From contig NW_014013310.1 in the NCBI RefSeq assembly GCF_000611645.1, positions 1 through 14,306 of the forward strand: a DNA stretch of 14,306 nucleotides, written 5' to 3'. Source of the DNA: Monoraphidium neglectum (lineage: Eukaryota; Chlorophyta; Chlorophyceae; Sphaeropleales; Selenastraceae). The position numbers and the translations under genes were made by a program. The notes beneath the pieces are model-generated. The model saw only the letters and a list, made by a program, of their open reading frames with translations. It did no database searches and was not told where the DNA came from. Every line of letters begins with the position of its first letter. The first letter of the stretch is position 1. Below, piece after piece: positions 1 to 8,750 of this stretch.

Positions 1-20
1 GGCTCGCCTCTGGCCGGGCC

Positions 21-36
21 GCGCGCGCGCGCGCGC
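21..36. repeat. (CG)8 dinucleotide run
   Basis: Sixteen bases of alternating G and C at the window edge, inside a GC-rich stretch that could be exon or GC island. Alternating CG can adopt left-handed DNA; that is general knowledge and is not shown here. Confidence 0.8.
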
Positions 37-423
37 CCCCGAGCGCTGCTCGGGCGAGCTGCGGCGAGCGCCGCCTTTGGCCCCTCCCTGGCCGCTGCTT
101 GCCAGGTGGCTCCCTCAAGCATGCCCTTAGCCCATGCGGGCATAAGCGTGCACCTGCTTCAACCTTTTATGCCGTGTGAGCGGCACCGACCGCACAGCAC
201 GCGGGCTGACATGATGCGTGCATGCCGGGTATGCATGCTGACAGCAGCCGACAGGCGTGGCAGGTCCACGCCAGCAGTTGACCCAACCAATTGGCTTTCT
301 CATGCGGACCCGAGCCGTGTCGTCGGCCCCGCCCAACCCGGGCCGGCCCCTCATCGCCCAACGGCGCTGCCCCCGCGCGCGCATCATTCCACTATAATGC
401 AATTCTGAAAATGAAATCGAAAG

Positions 424-480
424 GGCCACCGCCGCCCCCGCCCCCGCTGCCGCTGCCGCCGCCGCCGCCGCTGCCGCGCC
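424..480. repeat. GCC/GCT trinucleotide-rich microsatellite
   Basis: Imperfect run of gcc, gct and ccc triplets. It lies outside the two supported genes. It would read as Pro/Leu on the plus strand or Arg/Gly/Ala on the minus strand, which explains the low-complexity ORFs across it. Confidence 0.7.
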
Positions 481-969
481 TTCATCTGTGATTTTGTGGT
501 CCGGGCAGCCCTGACCGTTTCTTGCTCGACACCCAGCACCTGGGTGTGCGGCCAGCCAATTTGGCTGGGCAGGCGCCAATTCAGGCGGCTGTCACGCGGG
601 TGCAGCGGCGACATTGATCACACGCCCGGACGGCGGCCCGCCCAGATCGTCCTGTGTGCGCCTGGAGGCTCTGAGTGCCAGCGCTTTGCGCCCGCAGAAG
701 GCTTCGGGCCCTGGCCTCAAGCTGCGCCGCCGCCCGCCGCTGCGGCCGCCAGGAGAGGTAGGCTGTTTGGCAGCCGCGGCGCAGCGAGCCCCGCCCTCCC
801 CTGCTTGCGGGCCCAGTTGGCGCCCCTCGCTGCTGCCGGCTGGCGTCATGCGTATGTGGGGGTCCGGCAGGGCAGCGCCGGCGAGCTGGGCGAATGCGCA
901 TTTGCATGCTGCCGCATGCTCCTGGTATTTGGGAAAGCAGCGACGTCAACACCCTACGCCTGCGACCTT

Positions 970-974
970 TGTAA
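970..974 (+). terminator. Candidate TGTAA poly(A) signal, plus strand
   Basis: The plus strand reads ttTGTAAcag. TGTAA is the usual polyadenylation signal in volvocine and related green algae. It would fit the 3' UTR of a plus-strand gene ending at or left of the window edge, but no such gene is visible and a five-base match is weak by itself. Confidence 0.2.
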
Positions 975-1503
975 CAGCACGAGCTTCACCCCATGCGTGC
1001 ACTCAGCCGCGCCCAGAAGCCCCTTGCGCCCGCTGCTTGGCCGCTGAGCTGAGCAGCGACCCTGGATCGTGCCGCCCGTTGCCGGTGCCCCTCACCCCGG
1101 CCTTTGCCCCGGGACGGACGGGTGGGGACCCGCACCCCAGACGTTTGGGGCGGCCGGGGCCTGCCTGGTTGACCGTGCCGGCCCTCGGCTGTGACGTGCG
1201 TTCTGAGCAACAAGGCCTGCTGCTGTCTGCTGTCTGGGTGATCCCTCAGTCTCCTGTCGTAAGTTGTGACGACTGATATGTATAAGCTTGCTTCAAGACC
1301 CGGTGCTGCTGGGTCGGGCCTGCTCAACCAGGCCGCCTGCTCCCGAACCCTCGACTCCCATTTCCGCGCCAAGGGGGGCCGTGTGATGACTAGGCAAGGA
1401 CCAGACGCGGGGCAGGGCGCGGCGCCAGTGTGCTGCGCATGGGAGTAGGAGAGCAGCGGCAGCGGCAAACGCGAGGCGGAGCGCTGGGGTGGGCAGGGAA
1501 CTT

Positions 1504-1518
1504 TTACATTGAGTTACA
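1504..1518 (-). terminator. Pair of TGTAA poly(A)-like signals, minus strand
   Basis: On the minus strand TGTAA occurs at 1518-1514 and again at 1508-1504, ten bases apart. I saw no other minus-strand TGTAA between here and the stop codon at 3585-3583. If used by the minus-strand gene, they would give a 3' UTR of about 2.1 kb, which is long but possible. They might instead serve an unrecognised gene between. Confidence 0.3.
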
Positions 1519-1799
1519 AGGCCGCCAGTGGGGTTGGCAACGCGGCCTGTCACACCCCGCCCCCGCTTGCGCCATGCGCACGATAGGCGAGGAGGGGCCG
1601 CCAGGGCCGGGCTGTGTGATACATGCGTGCACAGGGGTGTTGGTGTGGCGGTACACGGGTGCTCGCCCGGGGAAAGGCCGTGCCCGCGGCGCCAGCGGGC
1701 AACGGCGTCGCCTGGTGGGTCCCGGGGGTAGGGGGATGAGGAGGACAAGGGGTGTGTGGAAGACGAGGGGGTGGCTGAAACAAGCCAACGCGCGGGGCA

Positions 1800-1880
1800 G
1801 GGACCGGAAGACACAGAGAGAGACTGAAAAGAGACCGAGAGAGAGACAGACTCCAGGAAAAGAGAGAGAGGGGAGGGAGC
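1800..1880. repeat. Purine-rich (GA)n-type tract
   Basis: About 80 bases almost entirely G and A on the plus strand, with repeated agagag and gagaga blocks broken by a few C and T. It is a degenerate GA microsatellite. It lies in non-coding DNA between the poly(A)-like pair and the stop codon of the minus-strand gene, so it may be transcribed as a pyrimidine tract. Confidence 0.75.
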
Positions 1881-2395
1881 CAAAGGGGGTGTATTAAGGG
1901 AGCGAGGTGGGGGGCTGTTCGCGCCCCGCATATAATCGACCGAAGGTCCAGACCGATAGAAAAGCGCCCAAGGCGGGGTTGGCTGCGCCGCGCCGGGCGG
2001 ACCGGGCGCGGCCGCCGCGCCGCCGCGGCCTTCGGCGTTGCGCCGACAGGGGGTCGCGGGCGGGTGCGCGGCGGGCCGCGGCCGGGCCCTCTGAACCAGG
2101 CGCGCGGCAGGGCTGCGTCAAGCGGAGGTATAGGCGGCGCCGTGGCCGCGAGCGAGCGGCCGCCGCGGGGCAGCGCAAAGGCAATGGTGCAAGTGCGGCG
2201 GGCCCTGCGAATGCGGCCGGGGCTCCGCTTTCACAAACCATTTGGGGACACAAACACGCAAGCGCAGGCGTACCCCGCACGGGAAAAAAAGCAAGTGGGT
2301 TCGCACCACGACTGCACATGCCTGAAACACATGTGGGAACGGTCAAGACAGGACAGGCAGGCTCCTCCCGCGGCGCTCCACGCACACCACGCGCC

Positions 2396-2435
2396 CGTGC
2401 ACGCGTGGGTCGCAGCCCTTCGTGCACGCGTGGGT
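2396..2435. repeat. 15-bp direct repeat, two copies
   Basis: cgtgcacgcgtgggt occurs identically at 2396-2410 and 2421-2435, a 25-base period. It contains the palindrome ACGCGT. No gene or mobile-element boundary is associated with it. Confidence 0.8.
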
Positions 2436-2472
2436 GCGGCGTGAGGCGCCGCGGGGCACGCGGCGCGGGCGC

Positions 2473-2494
2473 GCATGCGGAGCGCATGCGGAGC
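2473..2494. repeat. 11-bp perfect tandem duplication
   Basis: gcatgcggagc at 2473-2483 is repeated immediately at 2484-2494. It is a minor tandem repeat in the GC-rich non-coding region. Confidence 0.8.
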
Positions 2495-3582
2495 GCCTGC
2501 AGCATCAAGTATCGGTCAACAAGACCCGCCGCCGCGCCCGGCGCAGGCGCCGGCGGCGGCGCCGCCAGGGAGGGTCCCAACGGGGGCCGCCCACCCTGCC
2601 GAGAGCCGCGCCCGCGGCGGCGCCCGAGCTTGCGCGGCGGCGGGGGCGGTGCAGCGGGGGTCGCGGGAGTGTTGCGTGCGGGCCGGCAAGCGCGCCAGCG
2701 CGCGTGTGGTGAAGCCGAGCAATTGCTCGCGTGGCGCGACGGGCCGCCATGCATCGCACGGCCCCAGTCGCCCATCCTTGTTCGGCGGTTCGGGTGACAA
2801 AATGATGTTGTGTGCGGTGTCTGTGAATGTTTGCGCGCGCCGGCCGCGGGCCCCCAGTGAAGAGAGGGGCCGACGCACGAGCGTTGCAATGCAGTACCAG
2901 GCCGTTCGAGGTACGGGAACACATGTGCTGCGCAGTCCTCCAAAAAAAGCCCCTCCCCAGTGAATTTCGCCGGGCCGGCCCCGGTGTCGGGGCGTGTGCG
3001 CAGGCGCGTGGCTCCGACGGCAAAATGGGGCGGCGCAGGGGGCACGCACCTGGGTGCGCGCACTGGCAGGCAGCACGCGCGGCCGACTGGCATGGGGAGT
3101 CGAGCGGCGCGTGGCGCAGTGCAGGGCGGATGGAGGGCGCAGGGGGCAGTGCGTACGGCGACATGGGAGCCATGACATGCAAGCATTACCAAGCCCGAGC
3201 AGACCGGCGGCCGCGCCGCGTAGTGAGGCGCACAGCAGTGCTTGCTCCATTGACCAGGATCGCCTGCGCTCAACAAAAACAAGGGGCCATACATACTTTG
3301 TGCACAGCGAATACGAAAGCGGGGCGCGACCTCATGCGACCCCATGCGCCTGCTTGGATTGCTTTGGCTTGAGAAGCTTCGGTCAGTGTTTGCGTCACAA
3401 TCCCTTTCCCATGATGCTGTCGATCCGGCCAGCTCCATCGATACTCAACCAACGTGCGGGCCGGCCCACCACGCCGCCCGTCATGAAGACCAATCGCCGC
3501 CGCACCCCTGCAGCCCTCCGGGCCCGCACTTCTGCGCCCGCGCGTGCGGCGCCCCCGCGCGTCCCTTCGCGGCCCGGCGCCG

Positions 3583-4058
3583 TCACGTCAGCGGCGGCAG
3601 GCCGGGAAGCGCGAGCATCCCCGGCGCCCCCGGCGGCGCCGCGCCGCCCGCGGTCAAGGGCGTCGGCGTGGGCGTCTGCACCAGCCGCTCGACGGTCAAC
3701 GGGTCAAGATCAGCGGGCATCAGCCCGGGGACGTCCAGCAGGCAGACGTCGAGGCCGCCGCGCGCGCTGAGCTGCGCCTCGATCGCGTCAAGGGGGGCAA
3801 CCGCCTGCGGCACCTGCGGCCGCGGCGGCGCTTGCGCGTGCGCGTGCGGGGCCGGCGCCAGTGGCGGCAGGCCGAGGCCGGGCGGCGGGGCCGGGAGCGG
3901 CGGCAGGGCGAGCGCGCCAAGGGGGAGCGCGGCGCCAGTCGGGGCCGCCAGCGGAGCCGGCCGCGGGGCGGCGGCGGCGGGGGCTGGCGGCTGCGCTTGT
4001 GCGGATACACCCGTGACAGCCGCGATGGACGGCTGCTGCGTGCTTCCTTGGACTTGGC

Positions 4059-4099
<41 letters not shown>

Positions 4100-4136
4100 A
4101 ACTGCTGCTGCTGCTGCAACTGCTGCTGCTGCAGGA

Positions 4137-4167
<31 letters not shown>

Positions 4168-4432
4168 CGCCTGCTGTATCTGCAGCTGCATCTCTGCTGC
4201 CGCCGCGTGCTGCACGATCCCGACGGAACCGCCCACCCCCGCCGGCCAGCCCGCACTCTGCGCCTGCAGCTGCGCAGCCACGTTAAAGGCGCGCACGTCT
4301 GCGGGCGAGGCGGACGGCGCGGCGATGGGCGGCGTGCTGCCTTGCAGAGACGTTCGTGGCGTGATGGTCGGTGTCCCCTCTGCCGCGAGCTGCTGCAGTT
4401 GTTGTTGCTGCTGTTGCTGCTGTTGCTGCTGT

Positions 4433-4488
<56 letters not shown>

Positions 4489-4872
4489 AGCTGCGGCTGC
4501 CGCCTGTTGCTGCTGCGCCACCACAGCTGCGACCTGCTGCAGCTGCTGCTGCTGCAGCTGTTGCTGCTGCTGTTGCTGCTGCTGTTGCAACTGTTGTTGC
4601 TGCTGCTGCTGCAGCAGCTGCTGCTGTTGCTGCTGTTGCTGCTGCTGCTGGAGCAGCTGCTGCATCGAAGCTGCGCCCTCTTGCTGTGCTGCCACTGGCG
4701 GAAGGTGCTGCGGCCCTGTGACAGACCCCTCTCGCTGATGGCCTGACAGCATGGAAGCCAGCCCCGCCGCGCTGCCAGTTGCGCTCGCTGCAACAGACTG
4801 CTGAGTCTGCATCGCGAGCGTGCCGCCGCTCGTGCCAGCGGCGACAGCAGCAGCCCCGATGGAGGCGGAGTC

Positions 4873-4912
<40 letters not shown>

Positions 4913-5046
4913 GCCTGCATGTTGGCCGCGTGTGCCACCGCAGCCACCGCCTGGGCCTGTTGCAAATGAGCCGCCTGCTGCGCCGCGTTTGCTGCCGCCT
5001 GCGCCATGGCCGCGGCAGCCACTGCCGATGCAGCGTCCGCCTGAGC

Positions 5047-5085
<39 letters not shown>

Positions 5086-5327
5086 GAGAGCTGCTTGTTG
5101 CAGCAAGGCCTGCTGGGCCGCCGCATGCTGTGCGGCCATCGTGGCAGCCTGCTGGACCGAGGCGGCGTGGAACGCTGCCGCATCCCCAGAGCTGGTGCGC
5201 GGGGTCGGCGTCGCCGCCTCGCTGCCCCCTGTCAAGGGTGGCCCTGAATGGGAGTGGGCTGGGGCCGCGATCAGGGCTGCGGGGGCCACTGCGGCTCCAG
5301 GGATCGAGGGCGATAGCGACAACATAG

Positions 5328-5368
<41 letters not shown>

Positions 5369-8300
5369 AGCTGCTGCTGCTGTAGCTGCTGCTGCTGTAG
5401 CTGCTGTTGCTGCTGCAGCTGTTGTTGCTGTAGCTGCTGCTGCTGCATTTGCTGCTGCTGCTGCTGCTGCTGCTGGTGGTGATGCTGCTGGTGCTGGTGT
5501 GGCGCTATCAGCGCAGCGGAGGGCGCCATCACCCCTGCCATGGGCATTTGAGTGCTGGCAATGGAGCCCTGGGAGAGCGACATTGGGACAGGCGGGACCA
5601 TGAGAGGGGTGACGTGCCACAGCAGGCCTCCGCCAGAGGTGCGGCAGGGCAGCAGGCGAGCAGCTATGCATGCCCTTCAAGCACTGGTGAGCATCCAGGG
5701 TCACAAATAGGTATGCAGGACCGCTTGCAAGCACTGGAGAGCGGTCAGGCTGACAGGCGAACCCACCTGCACGAATCCAACAGACCCGACAGATCCAACA
5801 GACTGCAGCGCAGCCGCGCTGACGACCGGGTCGGGCAGCTGCGCCGCAGTCGGCGGCGCCGTCAGGGCGCCGGCCCCGCCGGCGGCCGCGGCCGTTGAGC
5901 CGAGCAGGCCCGCCTGCGAGCCAGGGTAGGGGCCGCCGATGCCGAGCCCCGCGGGCGCCGCCACGGCCGGCGCCACCACAGCCACTGGCAGCTGCAGCCC
6001 CGCAGGTGGCGCGGCGGGCAGCACGCCGGCCACCACGCCGCCAGGAGCAATACCCTGAGCCTCAAAGCCGGCGGCGACCGGCGCCGACGCCGCCGTCGTC
6101 ATCGCAGCCTGCATGTGGAGGCTGTGCGCCTGCGCCTGCAGCTGCTGCGCCTGCGCCGCGGCGTGCACGTGCGCGGCCGCGTGCTTCTGCGCCTCGGCCT
6201 CGGCGCGCTGCGCCGCGGCGCTCACCTCCATCGCCGCGACGGCCTGCGCCTGCGCCTGCGCCTGCAGCTTCTGCACGGCTTCCTCCGCGTGCTTCACCAC
6301 CTCAGCTGGCGCGATCAGCGCCTGGGGGTTCTGCATGTGGGCGACGGCCGCGACCTTCACGGATTCGATCTTCTGGACAATCTCTGTGTGCGTCTGCGCG
6401 ATCGCCTGCGCTGTCGCCTGCAGGCTGACCACCTGATGGCTCGCCTCCTGAGCGCGCTGCGCGTGCACGTGCGCCGCGGCCTGCAGGCTGTGCGCGTGCT
6501 GCTGCGCGCAGATCGCCGCGTGCGACACGGCCTGCGCCTGGGCCGCGATGTGGGCCTGGGCCGCGGCGGCGGCCGCGACGGCGCCGCCGGACGGCCCTGC
6601 CGGGCCCGCGGCTGGTAGGGGCGCCTGCATCTGCAGCTGGTGCATGGCCATGGCCTGCGAGCCCAGCGGGAGGCAGGCCACGGGCTGTGAAGCCACCTGT
6701 GCCTGCACCAGAGACATTGGCAGGCTCACGGGCAGCGCCGCCGTCGGCACCGCCCCGCCAACGACGCCCATGCCCGCGGCGCCGCCAGCGAGCTGCGCGG
6801 CAACAGGCGGCAGCGCCGCTGCCTGGGCGTGGGACGGGTCGTCCAGCGGCGCGGCGCCCGGGTGCAGCAGCTGCTGCTGCAGCAGCGGCGCCTGGTGCGG
6901 CTGCTGTTGCTGCAGCTGCGGCTGCAGGTGCTGCTGCAGCGGCTGTGCCAGCTGCTGGTGCAGCTGCTGTTGCTGCTGCTGCTGCTGTTGCTGCTGCAGC
7001 AGCGGCTGCAGGGCCTCCGCAGCCGGGGGCGCTGCCACCATCAGCATCTGCGGCACCGCCGGCGCCGCCGCGGCCGGCAGCGGCGGCAGCCCTGGGTCCG
7101 CGCGGGGGTAGCTGGCGTCCGACAGAGAGGCGAAGCTGGACTGCCGCGCCTCCATCTGCCGCGTGCCGTTGACCATGCCGTTGACCACGCCCTGCATCGG
7201 CGCGGCGTCAAACGCCTGGCAAGTTTGGGGGCCGTGACGTGCGGGCGAGATAGGGTGGGCGAGGGCGGCGCAGAGGGGCGCACGGCGGCGTTGACGAAGG
7301 GCGGCGCACGCACCCACGCGACAACTCGTAGCAAAGAGCTTCGATCAGCTAGCAGAGCCAGCCAACTCACCATGGCCTCGCCGTCAGCGTGGTCGGCCTG
7401 CGGCGCGGCTCCTCCTGCTCCCCCGCGGCCGCCGCCGCGGCCCGCGTCCGCGCTCAGCCGCTCCCTGAGCTGCCTGTTCGCCTCCCGCAGCTCGTCAACC
7501 TCGCGCACCGCCTCCTCCAGGGCGCTCGACCGCTGCGACAGCGCCTGAGGCGGGTCCGAAACCAGAGGGGGAAGGGGTGGATTACAATAGCTGATGCAAG
7601 GACTCTGCCCGCACGGGGTGCGCGGTGCGGTGAGCCCACCGCGCGATCCGGCCCGTGCATGGGAGGCGCGCGCGCGCTCCGCACGGGGCCCTTGCTTCGA
7701 GGCGCAGCTGCTGCAGGGGTCGCGCCGCCAGCAAGGCGCCGGCGCAGCGTCGCCGCTGCAGAGCCCCCGGCCGCACCTTGAAGTACCGCTCCCGCTCCTG
7801 GCAGTATTGCCTGACCTCCCCCGCCGCGATGCCGCGCACTATCTTCGCGAGCGTCAGCCGGCTGCCGTCGCCGCGCTTGCCCACGCCGCCCAGCAGCGGC
7901 CCCAGCAGGCGGCACTCCTGGACGAGCCGCTTCTCGTCGTCCTTGGTGGCCAGCCGCCCGCTGAAGCGGCCCTGGAGGTGGGGCTTCCTGGGATTGAGTG
8001 GGCGGAGGGAAGGCGCGGGCGCGGGCGTGGGTGGGGGGGACCGCGGAGAGCCAACGGCTCGTTCGGCGCCGCGCGGTGCAGGGCGTATGGAGGGCCGGCT
8101 CGCGCGGCGCGCGAGCTGCTCCAAGGCGCGTCTTTGGGGCCAGCCGCGGCGCGGCGTGGCGCGATGACAGAGTCATGCGGAGCGCTGAGGCGCGCGGCGG
8201 CGGCTCACTTCTTGCCCTTGGCTGCGGCACGGCCCCGTGCGGGCGGCGGGCCGCGAGCGCTGGCCGCGGCGCCGCCGCCTGCATCTTCTTGATCTTCGTC

Positions 8301-8463
8301 GTCCTCTTGCTCGTGCTCCTCATCCTCATCCTCGTCGTCCTCCATGCCGCCCGCCCCCGGCTCACCGCCGGCGGGCCCGCTGGAGCAAGCCGCGGGGAAG
8401 GGCTGCAGCTCGCCGTGGGCCCCTCCATGGCTGCCGAATAGCGCCACCCCGTCATCGACGGCC

Positions 8464-8499
<36 letters not shown>

Positions 8500-8750
8500 A
8501 GGTATTGCTGTGCGGCGCCAAGCGAACTGCCAGTGGGGACGGCCAGCATTTGCGGCGCCGGATGAACGATATGGCCACCCAGCGGCGCTGGATCGGGCGG
8601 CAGCAGTGCTGGCGATGGCGCAGCCCCGCCTGGGCCGCCACTGCATGGGCCCTCATGGCCGCCGCTGCAGGCGGCGCCGGAGGGAAAGCCTGGATGAGAG
8701 CACCCTGCAGGTCCCCCCGGCTCCACCTTGACTGCGACGCCAGCCTGCAT
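3583..8750 (-). CDS. Five-exon Gln-rich protein with leucine zipper; putative nuclear regulator, family unknown
   Basis: I reconstruct exons at 8750-8209, 7987-7777, 7544-7371, 7215-5767 and 5568-3583, giving 1453 residues and a TGA stop at 3585-3583. Donors are GTGAGC, GTGCGG, GTGAGT and GTGGGT, and acceptors end in CAG. The frame stays open through every junction; intron 1 is in phase 2 and the rest in phase 0. The start is the first ATG after an in-frame TAG near 8840. Visible parts are VKVEP at residues 7-11 (SUMO-like), 11 Gln at 85-95, an acidic patch at 137-156, a Lys/Arg cluster at 172-201, a helical module at 182-251, a zipper at 253-281, an Ala/His/Gln helix at about 520-680, Gln-rich sequence with 30 Gln at 1153-1182, and a hydrophobic-acidic C-terminus at 1385-1424. 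Acidic, basic, zipper and Gln-rich parts together suggest a transcriptional regulator (inference). I recognise no named family. The acceptor of intron 4 is the least certain junction, and extra 5' exons are possible. Confidence 0.7.
4040..4190 (-). repeat. CAG/CTG-rich poly-Gln tract with Leu interruptions
   Basis: Mostly CTG on the plus strand, read as CAG on the coding minus strand. It encodes Gln runs of up to about 13 broken by single Leu residues (CTG read where the phase of the plus-strand repeat shifts to CAG). It lies in exon 5 of the minus-strand gene. Confidence 0.85.
4399..4488 (-). repeat. Uninterrupted 30-Gln tract
   Basis: Thirty consecutive Gln codons (residues 1153-1182), the longest homopolymer in this protein. 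The low-coordinate part carries regular CAA interruptions, while the stretch around 4444-4485 is pure CAG. That pattern suggests older interrupted repeat beside a newer pure segment. Ala-rich sequence (GCT/GCC codons) follows on the N-terminal side. Confidence 0.9.
4535..4660 (-). repeat. Gln/Leu tract with mixed CAG and CAA codons
   Basis: Imperfect CAG/CAA repeat read as short Gln blocks separated by Leu in exon 5 of the minus-strand gene. It could form a Gln/Leu helix of the type found in coactivators, but composition alone does not prove this. Confidence 0.8.
5325..5480 (-). repeat. Gln-rich tract near the start of exon 5, preceded by His-rich sequence
   Basis: Blocks of 2-13 Gln separated by single Leu or Met residues, with a His/Gln cluster (HQHQQHHHQQ) on the N-terminal side near 5465-5500. 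Read in the plus-strand direction, the same DNA gives meaningless poly-Cys or poly-Leu frames. Confidence 0.85.
5569..5766 (-). other. Intron 4 of the minus-strand gene, with an internal imperfect duplication
   Basis: Donor CAG|GTGGGT at 5766 and acceptor TCTCCCAG|GGC at 5569, preceded by about 40 pyrimidine-rich bases. It is 198 nt and phase 0. Retention would stop the protein at the codon ending at 5701. A near-copy of caagcactggNgagc occurs at 5678-5692 and 5728-5742. On the coding strand both copies contain CCAG, which could act as an alternative acceptor. The upstream acceptor after CTCACCAG would put the polyQ exon in a different frame, so I prefer the downstream one. Confidence 0.55.
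6100..6580 (-). other. Ala/His/Gln-rich helical segment (residues about 520-680)
   Basis: Within exon 4, about 160 residues dominated by Ala, Gln and His with few helix breakers, including HVHAQRAQEASHQVVSLQ and AEVVKHAEEAVQKLQAQ. Charged and hydrophobic spacing in the middle (about EIVQKIESVKVAAVAHM) suggests a true amphipathic helix or coiled coil rather than pure low complexity. It is interrupted once by NPQALIAP. No family is recognised. Confidence 0.5.
6964..6996 (-). repeat. 11-Gln tract in exon 4
   Basis: Eleven Gln codons, nine CAG and two CAA (residues 383-393), flanked by Leu-Leu and Leu-His. The Gln/Leu/Pro/His-rich sequence continues on the C-terminal side to about 6840. Confidence 0.9.
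7371..7987 (-). other. Basic helical module plus leucine zipper (residues 182-309 of the minus-strand gene)
   Basis: Encoded by exons 2 and 3 across intron 7776-7545. A basic arm (KKKPHLQGRFSGR) is followed by a likely helix from about T195 to L213, a Gly-rich loop, a short helix LTLAKIVRGIA at 225-235, and a helix EVRQYCQERERYFK at 238-251. This runs into a heptad with L253, L260, V267, N274 and L281 at one core position and A263, L270 and L277 at the other. A core Asn is typical of leucine zippers that select their partners. A DNA-binding module joined directly to a zipper resembles HD-Zip proteins, but the invariant homeodomain Trp, Asn and Arg of the third helix align with Tyr, Glu and Glu. 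The bZIP basic signature is also absent. The zipper is well supported; the DNA-binding role is a guess. Confidence 0.5.
8466..8498 (-). repeat. Pure (CAG)11 tract in exon 1
   Basis: Eleven identical CAG codons on the minus strand encode residues 85-95. Because there is no CAA interruption, this tract is likely to vary in length between individuals. Confidence 0.9.

Larger units (their letters stand above)
1..3582. other. GC-rich region with no defensible gene; probably includes the 3' UTR of the minus-strand gene
   Basis: Several long frames are open here on both strands: minus 1894-3438, plus 1907-2797 and plus 2994-3770. They overlap one another, are rich in Arg, Pro, Cys and His, and show no domain, so they look like chance openness in about 70% GC DNA. 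The region holds a (CG)n run at the left edge, a GCC/GCT repeat near 424-480, a purine tract near 1800-1880 and short duplications near 2396-2435 and 2473-2494. The part next to 3582 should be 3' UTR of the minus-strand gene. The first 100 bases are coding-like in composition and could be the end of another gene, but no frame can be chosen. Confidence 0.5.

Noticed and set aside
1907..2797. 296-codon plus-strand frame
   Set aside because: Arg/Ala/Gly-rich, antisense to another open frame, and without a recognisable domain.
1894..3438. 514-codon open frame on the minus strand
   Set aside because: Rich in Arg, Pro, Ala, Cys and His with no domain or repeat pattern, and overlapped by equally open plus-strand frames. 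This is what about 70% GC DNA gives by chance. No splice-consistent extension was found.
4040..4660. CTG repeat blocks as a possible CRISPR or tandem-repeat array
   Set aside because: They are simple trinucleotide repeats in frame within an exon, with no spacers of constant length.
3344..4746. Plus-strand frames encoding poly-Cys and poly-Leu proteins
   Set aside because: They are the antisense of CAG repeats in exon 5 of the minus-strand gene (CTG = Leu, TGC = Cys). The Gln frame alone links to the upstream exons.
3720..5734. Minus-strand poly-Ser and poly-Ala frames over the same repeats
   Set aside because: Off-frame readings of CAG (AGC = Ser, GCA = Ala). The Gln frame is open over the whole exon and ends with a sensible C-terminus.
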